A model generated the notes under the pieces. It made no database searches, was not told where the DNA came from, and worked only from the letters and a program-made list of their open reading frames with translations. From the NCBI GenBank assembly GCA_029255605.1, contig JANLJF010000068.1, positions 1 to 43,017 of the forward strand: a stretch of DNA of 43,017 nucleotides, in the 5' to 3' direction. The translations under genes and the position numbers were made by a program. The DNA is from Azovibrio restrictus. Lineage in GTDB: Bacteria > Bacteroidota > Bacteroidia > Chitinophagales > Chitinophagaceae. Of the stretch, positions 25,224 through 33,338 are shown piece after piece (the first letter of the stretch is position 1; the number at the start of each line of letters is the position of its first letter).

Positions 25224-25231
25224 TAGATTTG
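25224..25231 (+). promoter_or_regulatory. -7 box of the aminotransferase gene
   Basis: TAGATTTG is an exact TAnnTTTG, 23 bases before the ATG at 25255. Confidence 0.5.
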
Positions 25232-25254
25232 CTGCTTCTAACAGCATTATATCC

Positions 25255-26445
25255 ATGCAATTAGCCAAAAGACTGGACCGTATATCAGAGCCCCAAACGA
25301 TAAAGATGGCAAAGCTGGGCCGTGAGTTGAAAGCACAAGGCTGCGACCTCATAGACCTGAGCCTTGGTGAACCCGATTTCAGCACACCTGCATTTATATG
25401 CCGGGCAGCTACCGAAGCAATGAGCGAAGGCTACACAAAATATACGCCGGTAATAGGTTATCCCGAGTTGCGCAAAGCCATCAGCGAAAAGCTGAAACGC
25501 GACAACGGGTTGGATTATGCCATAGATGAAATCATCGTATCTACAGGCGCCAAGCAATCGCTGGCCAATGCGGTACTAAGCCTGGTAAATCCCGGCGATG
25601 AGGTAATTATACCTACACCATACTGGGTTACGTATAGCGCACTGGTATCGCTTTCTGAAGGAAAAGTAAAGTATGTAGACTGCGGCATTGATACCGATTT
25701 CAAACTGACACCGGACAGGCTGGAGGCGGCTATCACACCCAATACAAAACTGTTTATCTTCTCATCGCCCTGCAACCCTACGGGCAGCGTATACTCTAAG
25801 GCAGAGCTGGCTGGGCTGGCAGAGGTCTTCAAGCGCCACCCGCATGTGGGCATCATCAGCGATGAGATATACGAATACATCAATTACAACGGCAGCCATG
25901 AAAGCATAGCACAGTTTACTGAACTGAAAGACCGCGTAGTTATCGTAAATGGCATGTCTAAAGGCTTTGCCATGACTGGCTGGAGGCTGGGTTACCTGGC
26001 CGGCCCTAAAGACCTGGTACAGGCCTGCGAAAAAATGCAGGGCCAGTTTACATCGGGTACCAATTCTATTACACAGCGTGCATCTATAGCCGCTTTATCC
26101 GCTAGCCTTGAGGAAACCTATAAAATGCGCGATGCTTTCCGCGAGCGCAGGGATTTTGTCATTGATGCACTGAGCCAGATAGAAGGCATCCGCATCAACA
26201 ATCCCCAAGGGGCATTTTATGCATTCCCCAATATCAGCGCCTTCTTCGGCAAATCAGATGGTACTACTACCATCAACAACGATGAAGATTTTTCCATGTA
26301 CCTGCTGCATAAAGCGCATGTAAGCACCGTGAACGGAGCTGCTTTTGGCAATGCCAATTGCATACGTATATCGTTTGCTACATCTATGGAAAAACTGCAG
26401 GCTGCTATGGAGCGCATCCGCAAAGCACTGTCGGAACTGAAATAA
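25255..26445 (+). CDS. Class I/II pyridoxal phosphate-dependent aminotransferase (aspartate aminotransferase-like)
   Basis: A 396-residue fold-type I PLP enzyme. It shows LSLGEPDFSTP, STGAKQSLANA, PTPYWVTY, SSPCNPTGSVYS, ISDEIYEYI and the PLP lysine Lys236 in GMSKGFAMTGWRLGYL, followed by QGQFTSGTNSITQ and a C-terminal arginine in CIRISFATS that binds the alpha-carboxylate. This is the aspartate aminotransferase Ib group of bacteria, which transfers the amino group between aspartate and 2-oxoglutarate; some members also use prephenate or aromatic acids, so the substrate is not fixed. Length normal. It converges with the DUF4296 gene, 11 bases between stop codons. Confidence 0.93.
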   Translation: MQLAKRLDRISEPQTIKMAKLGRELKAQGCDLIDLSLGEPDFSTPAFICRAATEAMSEGYTKYTPVIGYPELRKAISEKLKRDNGLDYAIDEIIVSTGAKQSLANAVLSLVNPGDEVIIPTPYWVTYSALVSLSEGKVKYVDCGIDTDFKLTPDRLEAAITPNTKLFIFSSPCNPTGSVYSKAELAGLAEVFKRHPHVGIISDEIYEYINYNGSHESIAQFTELKDRVVIVNGMSKGFAMTGWRLGYLAGPKDLVQACEKMQGQFTSGTNSITQRASIAALSASLEETYKMRDAFRERRDFVIDALSQIEGIRINNPQGAFYAFPNISAFFGKSDGTTTINNDEDFSMYLLHKAHVSTVNGAAFGNANCIRISFATSMEKLQAAMERIRKALSELK

Positions 26446-26456
26446 GCTAATGCTAT

Positions 26457-26807
26457 TTACTGAACAGGGTACCGGGCTTCCAGCTTGGTAAGCTTTGGGA
26501 TAATGTTGTTATATACACTATCCAGCTTATCTGGGTTTCTTTTGTACCATGCAATGCTTTTAGCAAACACTTCCGGTGTTACATTATGATGGTGATAAAT
26601 ATCGTTGTAGTAGCGCGCCAGTGAATCCATGTTCTTATTGGTCACATAATGTTCGCTGTCATCTACTATGGTGCTATACACTTCTGCTATCTGCATATCC
26701 AGCAGTATGCCCTCCATTTTCTCCGGCGGCAATACATCACTTTTATCTACCTGGTTGCAGGCGGTAGCAATAAGTAGAAAACTCGCAACACACAGCAGTT
26801 TCTTCAT
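26457..26807 (-). CDS. DUF4296 lipoprotein
   Basis: A 116-residue protein starting MKKLLCVASFLLIATACNQ, a lipoprotein signal peptide with the lipobox ATAC. A frame opens 14 codons earlier, but the ATG at 26807 gives the proper signal. The mature part (LPPEKMEGILLDMQIAEVY, a central NMDSLARYYNDIYHHH and FAKSIAWYKRNPDKLDSVYN) has the helical layout of DUF4296, a family of Bacteroidota lipoproteins of unknown function. The gene starts 4 bases downstream of the porD stop, so it belongs to the coaBC-porD operon. Confidence 0.85.
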   Translation of the reverse strand: MKKLLCVASFLLIATACNQVDKSDVLPPEKMEGILLDMQIAEVYSTIVDDSEHYVTNKNMDSLARYYNDIYHHHNVTPEVFAKSIAWYKRNPDKLDSVYNNIIPKLTKLEARYPVQ

Positions 26808-26811
26808 CCGG

Positions 26812-27729
26812 CTATTTAACGTTATTGTATTTCTGAATGTTGGCCACATCTACCTGTTGTATCATAGGCAGGTATTTCGATCTTTCGGCCGGGTCGGCTT
26901 GCGATAACAGGCTGGCATACTCATCGCTCTTGGCGTTGAAGAAAAACTGTATGAGTATTGAGCTGGGATTTTCCCTGTTCAGCTGCACAAACTGTGGTAT
27001 CGTTTCCAGTATCAGTTTTCTCGATTCCTCCGGTTTGGTAGCCAGGTTATCCAGCCCCTGCCTGTGCATATTATACCATATAGCCCTAAAGTCTTTAAAG
27101 CGGGGGTTCAGCAACTGGTCTATGATCCAGTAACGGTTTTTATTACCATCTACTGCTTTCCATCCTATTATCATTTTACCTTGTTCCGGTGCATTGTTCA
27201 CTACATTCTGCGCCTTCTTCAGGTATTCGGTCCCCCCATTGGGCGAGAAGCTATCGTAATCAAGCGCTAGCACTAAGTAGGCATAGTAGGCCAGTGTAGC
27301 CGTCAGGTTCGATGTCAGGGCATCGTTACCCGTCACACGGTTATCATCAAACTGCAGCGGGGTGAATTGATTGAAGCGAAACTTAAATTCACGGTCTATA
27401 AAATTTACGGTAGGGCTGGTATAGCTACTGTTATATACCGGGCGCGATGCCTGGATGTTTATAGTGCCTTCATATACATCCTCATCCAGTTTTCCGGTCA
27501 CGTTTATCAGCAGGTTGCAGTCAATGCGTTCATTGGTCTGGTATTGGTCGGTCGTCCATTTCCGGGTATTCATAAACTCGGTAATACCACGTTCCATCCC
27601 CAGGAAAACCTGTTTGTCCACGCCCTGTATCTTGTCGTGCATTATTTTCACCTTGCAGTTCAGTTCCTGCGCATACGCCCCTACACTACAGCCAACAAGC
27701 AGTGCTATGTTAAACAGTTTTTTCAGCAT
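26812..27729 (-). CDS. porD: PorD-like protein (DUF4835), T9SS-associated
   Basis: A 305-residue exported protein: signal peptide MLKKLFNIALLVGCSVGAYAQ, then LNCKVKIMHDKIQGVDKQVF and MERGITEFMNTRKWT at the start of the mature part. The pattern ERIDCNLLINVTGKL, YNSSYTSPTVNFIDREF and YYAYLVLALDYDSFSPNGG is diagnostic for DUF4835, a family now named PorD because it is linked to T9SS. It overlaps coaBC by 20 bases, an arrangement conserved in Bacteroidota. Secreted T9SS cargo proteins are encoded elsewhere in the window. The precise function of PorD in secretion is not established from the sequence. Confidence 0.88.
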   Translation of the reverse strand: MLKKLFNIALLVGCSVGAYAQELNCKVKIMHDKIQGVDKQVFLGMERGITEFMNTRKWTTDQYQTNERIDCNLLINVTGKLDEDVYEGTINIQASRPVYNSSYTSPTVNFIDREFKFRFNQFTPLQFDDNRVTGNDALTSNLTATLAYYAYLVLALDYDSFSPNGGTEYLKKAQNVVNNAPEQGKMIIGWKAVDGNKNRYWIIDQLLNPRFKDFRAIWYNMHRQGLDNLATKPEESRKLILETIPQFVQLNRENPSSILIQFFFNAKSDEYASLLSQADPAERSKYLPMIQQVDVANIQKYNNVK

Positions 27730-28927
27730 GTTTCAATTTCAATATATGGTTTATAATAGCAGCGGCCACCTCTTGCTTGCCCTGTAATGGCAATGCTTCC
27801 ACGCCGCCGTTCTTATCCAGCAAAGTTACTTTATTGGTATCGTGCCCAAAGCCGGCACCTTCGTCTTTTAACGAATTCAAAACAATCATATCCGCATTCT
27901 TGGCACGCAGCTTATCCAGCGCATGCGCCACTTCATTGGTGGTTTCCAGTGCAAAGCCGACCAGCAGCTGGCCGGGTTGTTTCACCTGGCCCAGCGATGC
28001 CAGTATGTCTTTATTCTTTACCAGCTTTATATCTAACGTATCACCCTGCTTTTTTATTTTTTCAGGCGCTCTTTCTTCCGGCCTGTAATCGGCCACTGCG
28101 GCAGAAAGAATGGCAATATCCGTACCGGAAAAAGCCTGCGTAGCGGCATGATACATTTCCTCCGCACTTTCCACATGCACTACCTGTATGCGGGCATCCT
28201 GTACCGGCACATGCGATGGGCCTAATACCAGCGTCACGTCTGCACCTTCGGCAGCCAGGGCTTCTGCTATGGCTATACCCATCTTCCCAGTAGAGAAATT
28301 GCCTATAAAACGCACAGGATCAATGCGTTCATACGTAGGGCCGGCAGTTACCAGTGCTTTCACGCCTTTCAGCGCACTATCATTTTTTTTTTCGAAGAAA
28401 CCGGCCAGATGCTTCACAATATCCTGCGGTTCTGCCATACGGCCTTCGCCTACCAGCCCACTGGCCAGTTCGCCATGAGCTACGGGTATGATGTGATTGC
28501 CGTAAGACTGCACCTTGTGGATATTGGCTTTAGTAGATGGGTGTATCCACATATCCTCGTCCATAGCGGGTGCTATGAATACAGGTGCTACCGCAGATAA
28601 ATAAACAGCACATACGAGGTTGTCGCACAGGCCGTTAGCCAGCTTGGCTAAAGTATTGGCGCTGCAGGGGGCTATCACCATAGCATCGGCCCAGCGGCCC
28701 AGCTCCACGTGGTTGTTCCATGCTGCACCATCGGCCACATTGTTATGTACGGGGTGTTTGGAAACGGTAGCCAGTGCCAGAGGGCTCACAAAATCGGCTG
28801 CTGCACCGGTCATCAGCACCCTTACTTCGGCACCTGCCTTCACCAGCTGGCGCACCAGTTCCGGTGTTTTGTAAGCGGCAATACTGCCCGTCACGCCCAA
28901 TACTATCTTTTTACCTGCTAATTGCAT
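27710..28927 (-). CDS. coaBC: Bifunctional phosphopantothenoylcysteine decarboxylase / phosphopantothenate-cysteine ligase
   Basis: A 405-residue enzyme for two consecutive steps of coenzyme A synthesis. The N-terminal CoaC flavoprotein domain (about 1-180) has GVTGSIAAYKTPELVRQL, MTGAAADFVSP, the active-site His in WNNHVELGRWAD, APCSANTLAKLANGLCDN and APAMDEDMW. The C-terminal CoaB domain has VTAGPTYERIDPVRFIGNFS, STGKMGIAIAEAL, SAAVADYRPEE and NKDILASLG. The order and length are standard. It is followed by porD with an overlap of 20 bases, and the anti-sigma-like gene lies 55 bases upstream on the same strand. Confidence 0.96.
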   Translation of the reverse strand: MQLAGKKIVLGVTGSIAAYKTPELVRQLVKAGAEVRVLMTGAAADFVSPLALATVSKHPVHNNVADGAAWNNHVELGRWADAMVIAPCSANTLAKLANGLCDNLVCAVYLSAVAPVFIAPAMDEDMWIHPSTKANIHKVQSYGNHIIPVAHGELASGLVGEGRMAEPQDIVKHLAGFFEKKNDSALKGVKALVTAGPTYERIDPVRFIGNFSTGKMGIAIAEALAAEGADVTLVLGPSHVPVQDARIQVVHVESAEEMYHAATQAFSGTDIAILSAAVADYRPEERAPEKIKKQGDTLDIKLVKNKDILASLGQVKQPGQLLVGFALETTNEVAHALDKLRAKNADMIVLNSLKDEGAGFGHDTNKVTLLDKNGGVEALPLQGKQEVAAAIINHILKLKHAEKTV

Positions 28928-28982
28928 GAATTACTGGATATGTAAAGCCTTTGCAAGGTACTGCTTTTTGAAGGAAGATGAA

Positions 28983-29336
28983 CTACTTAGACGTGCTCAT
29001 CTGCAGTACCACATACGCCACCACGCACAGCAGCAATATCACTACGATAGCCAGCCATGCCCATGGGTTATCTTTTATTGCACGCTTACGTTGCCGCTTT
29101 CGGGCCGATAGTGTTTTGTGCAGGTCGTAATTAGCCTTTGCAACCATCTGCTTCGCTTCCGCTGCTGGCAGTGCTTGCAAACCTTCCAGTGCATCGGCTT
29201 CCATACCCTCCTCTGCCAGCCACTGCTCTACCGCATGCTGCTCTTCTGCCGGCAATCGGCCTTCCAGGTAAGCTATCAGCTTATCTTCAGGCAGTTTGCC
29301 ATCGCCGCTGTTCCATATGTCCTTCAGTTCGCTCAT
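28983..29336 (-). CDS. Putative anti-sigma factor, single-pass membrane protein
   Basis: A 117-residue protein. The cytoplasmic N-terminus (about 1-85) contains KLIAYLEGRLPAEEQHAVE and DALEGLQALP, a pattern common in small Bacteroidota proteins encoded after ECF sigma factors. A basic stretch (KRQRKRAIK) precedes one helix, about residues 93-112, and only a few residues follow it. There is no zinc-binding His/Cys set. Its start overlaps the stop of the sigma factor gene by 4 bases (ATGA). It probably holds the sigma factor at the membrane, but with almost no periplasmic part, the release signal must be sensed inside the membrane or in the cytoplasm. Confidence 0.75.
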   Translation of the reverse strand: MSELKDIWNSGDGKLPEDKLIAYLEGRLPAEEQHAVEQWLAEEGMEADALEGLQALPAAEAKQMVAKANYDLHKTLSARKRQRKRAIKDNPWAWLAIVVILLLCVVAYVVLQMSTSK

Positions 29337-29863
29337 TGCAGTCGTAGCAATATTTGTTTCAGGTTGCGCTTGCCGTTCTGTATATAGCTCTTCACCTGTT
29401 CAAAGGTATAACCGGTGCGTTCCATTATCTGTTTATAGCTTTGCTTTTCCAGGTAAAACAGGATGATGCATTGCCGCTGTGCCGCTTCCAGTTGTTGCAG
29501 GGCGGGCTGTACCTGTTCCAGTGTTTTGTCCTTCCACAGCAGCAGGTCTTTATCACTTTCTTCTGCCGCCACATGGCTGATGGCGCTCTCTTCGGTAAGA
29601 TAGTGCTTATCACGCAGCAATTGCAGGCAATGGTTGCGCATCAGTATATACAGCCAGCCTTTAAAGTTTTGTATCTCTTCCTTAGGCATATGGGTAATAG
29701 CCTTGAGGAACACCTGCTGCACGGCGTCTTGCGCCCCGTCTTTATCTTTCAGGTATTTCATACCCACACCCAGCAGCAATAATGTATAACGCTGCAGCAG
29801 CACACCCAGCACGGCATTGTCGCCGCTGGTTCGAAACTGCGCCAGCAGGGCTTCATCTGTCAT
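29333..29863 (-). CDS. ECF-type RNA polymerase sigma factor
   Basis: A 176-residue sigma-70 family protein. Region 2 covers about 8-85 with DAVQQVFLKAITHM and FKGWLYILMRNHCLQLLRD (-10 recognition), and region 4 covers about 120-172 with RQCIILFYLEKQSYKQIM and TGYTFEQVKSYIQNGKRNLK (helix-turn-helix). The ATG at 29863 is chosen; a TTG eight codons upstream is possible. The anti-sigma-like gene overlaps its end. ECF sigmas with this short anti-sigma usually control small envelope or uptake regulons in Bacteroidota. The target genes may include the downstream coaBC-porD genes, but no promoter evidence is visible. Confidence 0.9.
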   Translation of the reverse strand: MTDEALLAQFRTSGDNAVLGVLLQRYTLLLLGVGMKYLKDKDGAQDAVQQVFLKAITHMPKEEIQNFKGWLYILMRNHCLQLLRDKHYLTEESAISHVAAEESDKDLLLWKDKTLEQVQPALQQLEAAQRQCIILFYLEKQSYKQIMERTGYTFEQVKSYIQNGKRNLKQILLRLQ

Positions 29864-29997
29864 TTGTGTATATGGGTGGATAGCCAATACAGTAGCTTAT
29901 ATCTTCTATAGATGAAAAATACATTTATTTCCATAACACAGATGTATTAATTAAAATCCTGTATTATTTTGTGCTTGAATCCACACTATTGATGTAT

Positions 29998-30825
29998 ATG
30001 ATTACCCGCAAATTGATACCCCTACTGGTATTATTAACCATAGCTTTCAGTGCTGCTGCACAAAAAGGCTTCGTAAAGCAAAGCAGGCTACCCCGCAGCC
30101 TGCAGAAATTTGAGTTTGGGGTTTCTTCGGTCGGTGCTGCCGGTACCTACAAAAGCGATTTTGCTTATTACGACGATGAAAATACAAGATGGGAGGGCTA
30201 TCATGAAAGCCCCACCACATCTAAAGGCGGACTAGGTGTAACACTCGGCACTTTTTACCGCATAGCGTTGATAGGCAGGCGTGCAGCCATCACTGCCGAT
30301 ATCAATGTTGCTTACAACTACCTCTTCTGGAAAGGGATAGGTAGCGGGGGCTTCTTTTATGAAAGAACGGACAATGTAGGCGGTGTTACCAAACAGCTGG
30401 CGGTACCTGTAGGGCTTTCACTGAAATTTGGCAATGATGGACGGTTGGAAAAGAATCACCGTTTCTGTACCACCTTTGGTGCCGGTGTCATGCCAACCTT
30501 CAACACGACACACCTGGACGATACGCTGGAAGTAAAAAAGCGTGAAAAACACAGGAAATGGGGCGCACAGCCTTATGTAAAATTTGAAGCCGGCATTTTC
30601 GCCGGTTTATGCTTCAAACTAAGGCTGATGTATGCTTTTGGCGATATCCCGCTTACAGAAGACGGCGAAAGCTGGAACGAAGAGAAATTCGGTGTGCTTC
30701 ACTTCAATAGCAGGTTGAAATCTACCTTCACTACTACACTGGTTATTATGCCTTTCTCTTACGACTGGCCGGATAATGGCTGGTGGAACAGTGCGAATAC
30801 AAGAGTTAACTGGCTCCCGCTTTAA
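29998..30825 (+). CDS. Outer membrane beta-barrel protein
   Basis: A 275-residue protein with a signal peptide (MITRKLIPLLVLLTIAFSAAAQ). A GTG at 29971 and an ATG at 29992 lie upstream in frame; the ATG at 29998 gives the cleanest signal. The mature part is a run of amphipathic strands alternating aromatic and polar residues (KFEFGVSSVGAAGTY, GVTLGTFYRIALI, ITADINVAYNYLFW, KQLAVPVGLSLKFG, WGAQPYVKFEAGIFAGL, RLKSTFTTTLVIMPFSYDW), as in a barrel of about 8-12 strands. No plug or TonB box. A near-consensus -7 box TTATTTTG lies at 29964-29971. Its stop codon sits in the loop of the terminator. Function unknown. Confidence 0.75.
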   Translation: MITRKLIPLLVLLTIAFSAAAQKGFVKQSRLPRSLQKFEFGVSSVGAAGTYKSDFAYYDDENTRWEGYHESPTTSKGGLGVTLGTFYRIALIGRRAAITADINVAYNYLFWKGIGSGGFFYERTDNVGGVTKQLAVPVGLSLKFGNDGRLEKNHRFCTTFGAGVMPTFNTTHLDDTLEVKKREKHRKWGAQPYVKFEAGIFAGLCFKLRLMYAFGDIPLTEDGESWNEEKFGVLHFNSRLKSTFTTTLVIMPFSYDWPDNGWWNSANTRVNWLPL

Positions 30826-30838
30826 GCGGGAGTTTTTA
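30814..30838 (+). terminator. Terminator overlapping the stop codon of the barrel gene
   Basis: CTCCCGC (30814-30820) and GCGGGAG (30826-30832) form a perfect 7-bp stem; the 5-base loop holds the TAA stop (30823-30825), and TTTTTATTT follows. Confidence 0.8.
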
Positions 30839-30861
30839 TTTACGGCTGGTTTGGCAAGCAA

Positions 30862-32607
30862 ATGAAAGCTATTTTTATCCGCATGAAATGGCGCCTGCTT
30901 CTACTGTCACAGTTTTTAGTTTTTACATGTTTTGCCCAGTCTTTTGAAACCACGTTTGAAAAAAGCGGCGGCACCTGGTCGGTATCTTATAGAGACCTCA
31001 TTGACTTCTACTCGCGGCTGGATAATCAATACACTACCATACAGGTAGATACCATAGGGCCTACCGATACGTATTACCCGCTGCAGGTGGTGTATTATTC
31101 CAACAGCAGTCAGTTCAACCTGCAACAATGGAAAGCCGAAGGCAAACTGGTAATACTGGTAAACAATGGCATACACCCCGGCGAACCCGATGGTATAGAT
31201 GCAAGTATGCTATTGCTGCGCGACCTGGCAACGGGTAAGATAACTGTGCCGGATAATATAGCACTGGCCGTAGTGCCGGTATTTAATATAGGCGGCATGC
31301 TGAACCGTGGCAGCTATAGCCGTGCCAACCAGAATGGCCCTATGGAGTACGGCTTTCGTGGCAGTGCGCAGAACCTGGACTTGAACCGCGACTTTATAAA
31401 GATGGATGCGCGGGAAACACAGAGCCTTGCCAAACTGTTCCACATGCTGAACCCGGACCTGTTTATAGACAACCACGTGAGCAATGGGGCCGATTACCAA
31501 CATGTAATGACACTACTCTCTACCCTGCATGGAAAGTTGGGCGGTACCATGGGCAATTACCTGCACCAAACGCTGGAGCCCGCCATCTATGCCGATATGA
31601 AAAAGAAAAAGTATGACCTGGTGCCTTATGTAAACCATTGGGGGCATACGCCGGATAGCGGCTGGATGGCCTTTCATGAAGGGCCGAGGTTTGCCAGTGG
31701 TTTTTCTACGTTGTTCCACACCTATGGCTTTGTGCCGGAAACACATATGCTGAAGCCCTTTAAAGACCGAACGATAGCCACTTACGAGCTGATGCGCAGC
31801 TTCCTGCAAGTTGCATCTTTACAAGCCTCCCAGATAAAGAGCAGCCGTAAAGCACAACAAGACCAGTACCTGCAACGCAAATTCATACCCATAGCCTGGC
31901 AGGTAGATACCACTCAATACACCAACATCAGCTTTCATGGGTATAAAGCAGGCTATAAGCCCAGTGAAGTATCGGGCCAGCCACGCCTGTATTACGACCG
32001 CAACAAACCTTATAAAAAGCAGGTAAAACTGCGCGACACCTACCGGGTAAAAGATTCCGTAACGGCGCCAGCTGCCTATATCATCCCGCGCGGCTGGCAC
32101 CGGGTTATTGAGCGTTTGCGTATAAATGGTGTACAGCTACAGGAAATGCAGCAGGATAGCGTAGTGCAGGTCACTGCCTACCGTATTGAGCATTATGAAA
32201 CCACACCGCGCCCTTATGAGGGGCACTACCTGCACAGCAATGTAAAGGTGAGTCACAGCCAGCAACATGTGAAGCTGCTGAAAGGCGATTATATCATACC
32301 CGTAAACCAGCCTGCGGCCCGCTATATCATAGAAACGCTGGAGCCTACCGCACCCGATGCTTTCTTTGCATGGGGCTTCTTCGATGCGGTGTTGCAGCAA
32401 AAGGAGTATTTCAGCGACTATGTATTTGAAGATGAAGCGGCCAAACTGCTACAAACCGATAAGATGCTTTATAAAAAGCTAAACGACAAAAAACAGGACC
32501 CTACTTTTGCCAACGATGGCCAGGCCCAGCTCGACTTTGTGTATCGTAACTCCCCTTATTACGAACCGGTACACATGCGTTACCCAGTATTCCGTATAGA
32601 GCAGTAA
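30862..32607 (+). CDS. M14 family zinc carboxypeptidase-like protein
   Basis: A 581-residue exported protein; the signal peptide ends near FTCFAQ (start at 30862; ATG at 30883 also possible). The M14 zinc site is present: HPGE (His105, Glu108) in the first motif and the third ligand His205 in LFIDNHVSNGADY. An arginine lies in LNLDLNRDFIKMDA, the usual substrate-carboxylate site. The C-terminal ~250 residues form the additional beta domain typical of large Bacteroidota M14 peptidases, ending in YFSDYVFEDEAAK and MRYPVFRIEQ. Likely a periplasmic or surface peptidase acting on peptides or peptidoglycan-derived peptides. The gene ends directly against the PCD gene. Confidence 0.9.
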   Translation: MKAIFIRMKWRLLLLSQFLVFTCFAQSFETTFEKSGGTWSVSYRDLIDFYSRLDNQYTTIQVDTIGPTDTYYPLQVVYYSNSSQFNLQQWKAEGKLVILVNNGIHPGEPDGIDASMLLLRDLATGKITVPDNIALAVVPVFNIGGMLNRGSYSRANQNGPMEYGFRGSAQNLDLNRDFIKMDARETQSLAKLFHMLNPDLFIDNHVSNGADYQHVMTLLSTLHGKLGGTMGNYLHQTLEPAIYADMKKKKYDLVPYVNHWGHTPDSGWMAFHEGPRFASGFSTLFHTYGFVPETHMLKPFKDRTIATYELMRSFLQVASLQASQIKSSRKAQQDQYLQRKFIPIAWQVDTTQYTNISFHGYKAGYKPSEVSGQPRLYYDRNKPYKKQVKLRDTYRVKDSVTAPAAYIIPRGWHRVIERLRINGVQLQEMQQDSVVQVTAYRIEHYETTPRPYEGHYLHSNVKVSHSQQHVKLLKGDYIIPVNQPAARYIIETLEPTAPDAFFAWGFFDAVLQQKEYFSDYVFEDEAAKLLQTDKMLYKKLNDKKQDPTFANDGQAQLDFVYRNSPYYEPVHMRYPVFRIEQ

Positions 32608-32844
32608 TTATAGCAGCCTGTCGATGGCTGCTGCCAGCTTGCGGTCTTTATCGGTTACTATGTCCCCTGCATCGTGGGTGTTCAGCCACATTTCCACCTT
32701 GTTCCATACATTGGTCCAGCGGGGGTGATGGTTTTGCGTTTCGGCCAGCAGGGCCACACGGGTCATGAAAGCAAAGGCTTCTGAAAAGTCTTTGAAGGTG
32801 AAACTACCGTATAGTGCGTTATCTTTTTCTGTCCAGTTTGTCAT
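32608..32844 (-). CDS. phhB: Pterin-4a-carbinolamine dehydratase
   Basis: A 78-residue protein with the complete PCD signature: Glu-x3-His-His-Pro (ETQNHHPRW), then x5-Trp, x9-His (NTHDAG) and a following Asp. The enzyme removes water from 4a-hydroxytetrahydrobiopterin, regenerating the cofactor of phenylalanine hydroxylase, and in some bacteria takes part in tetrahydrofolate and molybdopterin work. It is slightly short but complete (family usually 95-115 residues, with an N-terminal extension absent here). Its stop codon abuts the M14 stop with no base between them. It is separated from the SET gene by 40 bases on the same strand. Confidence 0.92.
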   Translation of the reverse strand: MTNWTEKDNALYGSFTFKDFSEAFAFMTRVALLAETQNHHPRWTNVWNKVEMWLNTHDAGDIVTDKDRKLAAAIDRLL

Positions 32845-32884
32845 CGGGAGTATTTTTTGCAGAGATTACAATAAAATTAAGCCA

Positions 32885-33277
32885 CTACTTCACATCAAAC
32901 CATACACGGTTCTCATCATTCCAGTCGCCGTTGTAGTTGATGGTGAGCTCATCGCCGGCAGCTACGGCACGTACAGTGCGTATTTCTATGGTTTTATCTA
33001 TATAGTTCATAAAATACTCGCAGTTGGAAGCATAGGAGTGATTGTAAACGGAGATATACCCCTGCGCCATACAGCATTGCGGCGGTTCCCCTTCCGGTTG
33101 CCATTCAAATATGTAGTTATACAGCGCTGTCTTATCCAGCAGCGCCTTTTCGTCCAGCGTCATTACAATGGCGGGCGATAATTCTATCAGCGTATCGGCA
33201 GGTATATCTTCGGCTGTGAATACACCGCGGCCTTTTTGCCTTGTTTCCTTTATATATAGCTTATAGAATAGCTCCAT
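32885..33277 (-). CDS. SET domain protein (putative protein lysine methyltransferase)
   Basis: A 130-residue protein that is nearly all SET domain. The N-terminal GxG-like KGRGVFTAEDIPADTLIE, the central catalytic YNHSYASNCEYF (NHS-x3-C, forming the pseudoknot that binds SAM) and the C-terminal AGDELTINYNGDW (ELT-x-NY) are intact. No post-SET cysteine cluster is present. SET proteins are common in eukaryotes and occur in scattered bacteria, where they methylate protein lysines. The start ATG at 33277 follows an exact TAnnTTTG box by 8 bases. The substrate is unknown. The neighbour PCD gene shows no functional link. Confidence 0.88.
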   Translation of the reverse strand: MELFYKLYIKETRQKGRGVFTAEDIPADTLIELSPAIVMTLDEKALLDKTALYNYIFEWQPEGEPPQCCMAQGYISVYNHSYASNCEYFMNYIDKTIEIRTVRAVAAGDELTINYNGDWNDENRVWFDVK

Positions 33278-33285
33278 AGATGGGA

Positions 33286-33293
33286 CAAAAATA
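33286..33293 (-). promoter_or_regulatory. -7 box of the SET gene
   Basis: The minus strand reads TATTTTTG, an exact TAnnTTTG, 8 bases before the SET ATG and directly behind the stem of the terminator of the preceding rlpA-like gene. Confidence 0.5.
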
Positions 33294-33320
33294 AAAAGCT
33301 CCCCATAATGGAGAGCTTTT
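33294..33320 (-). terminator. Terminator of the rlpA-like gene
   Basis: AAAAGCTC (33294-33301) and GAGCTTTT (33313-33320) pair perfectly, with additional CC/GG pairing inside the loop; on the minus strand T-rich sequence follows. It lies 19 bases after the stop codon. Confidence 0.75.
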
Positions 33321-33338
33321 GTACCTTAATTGTTTACC

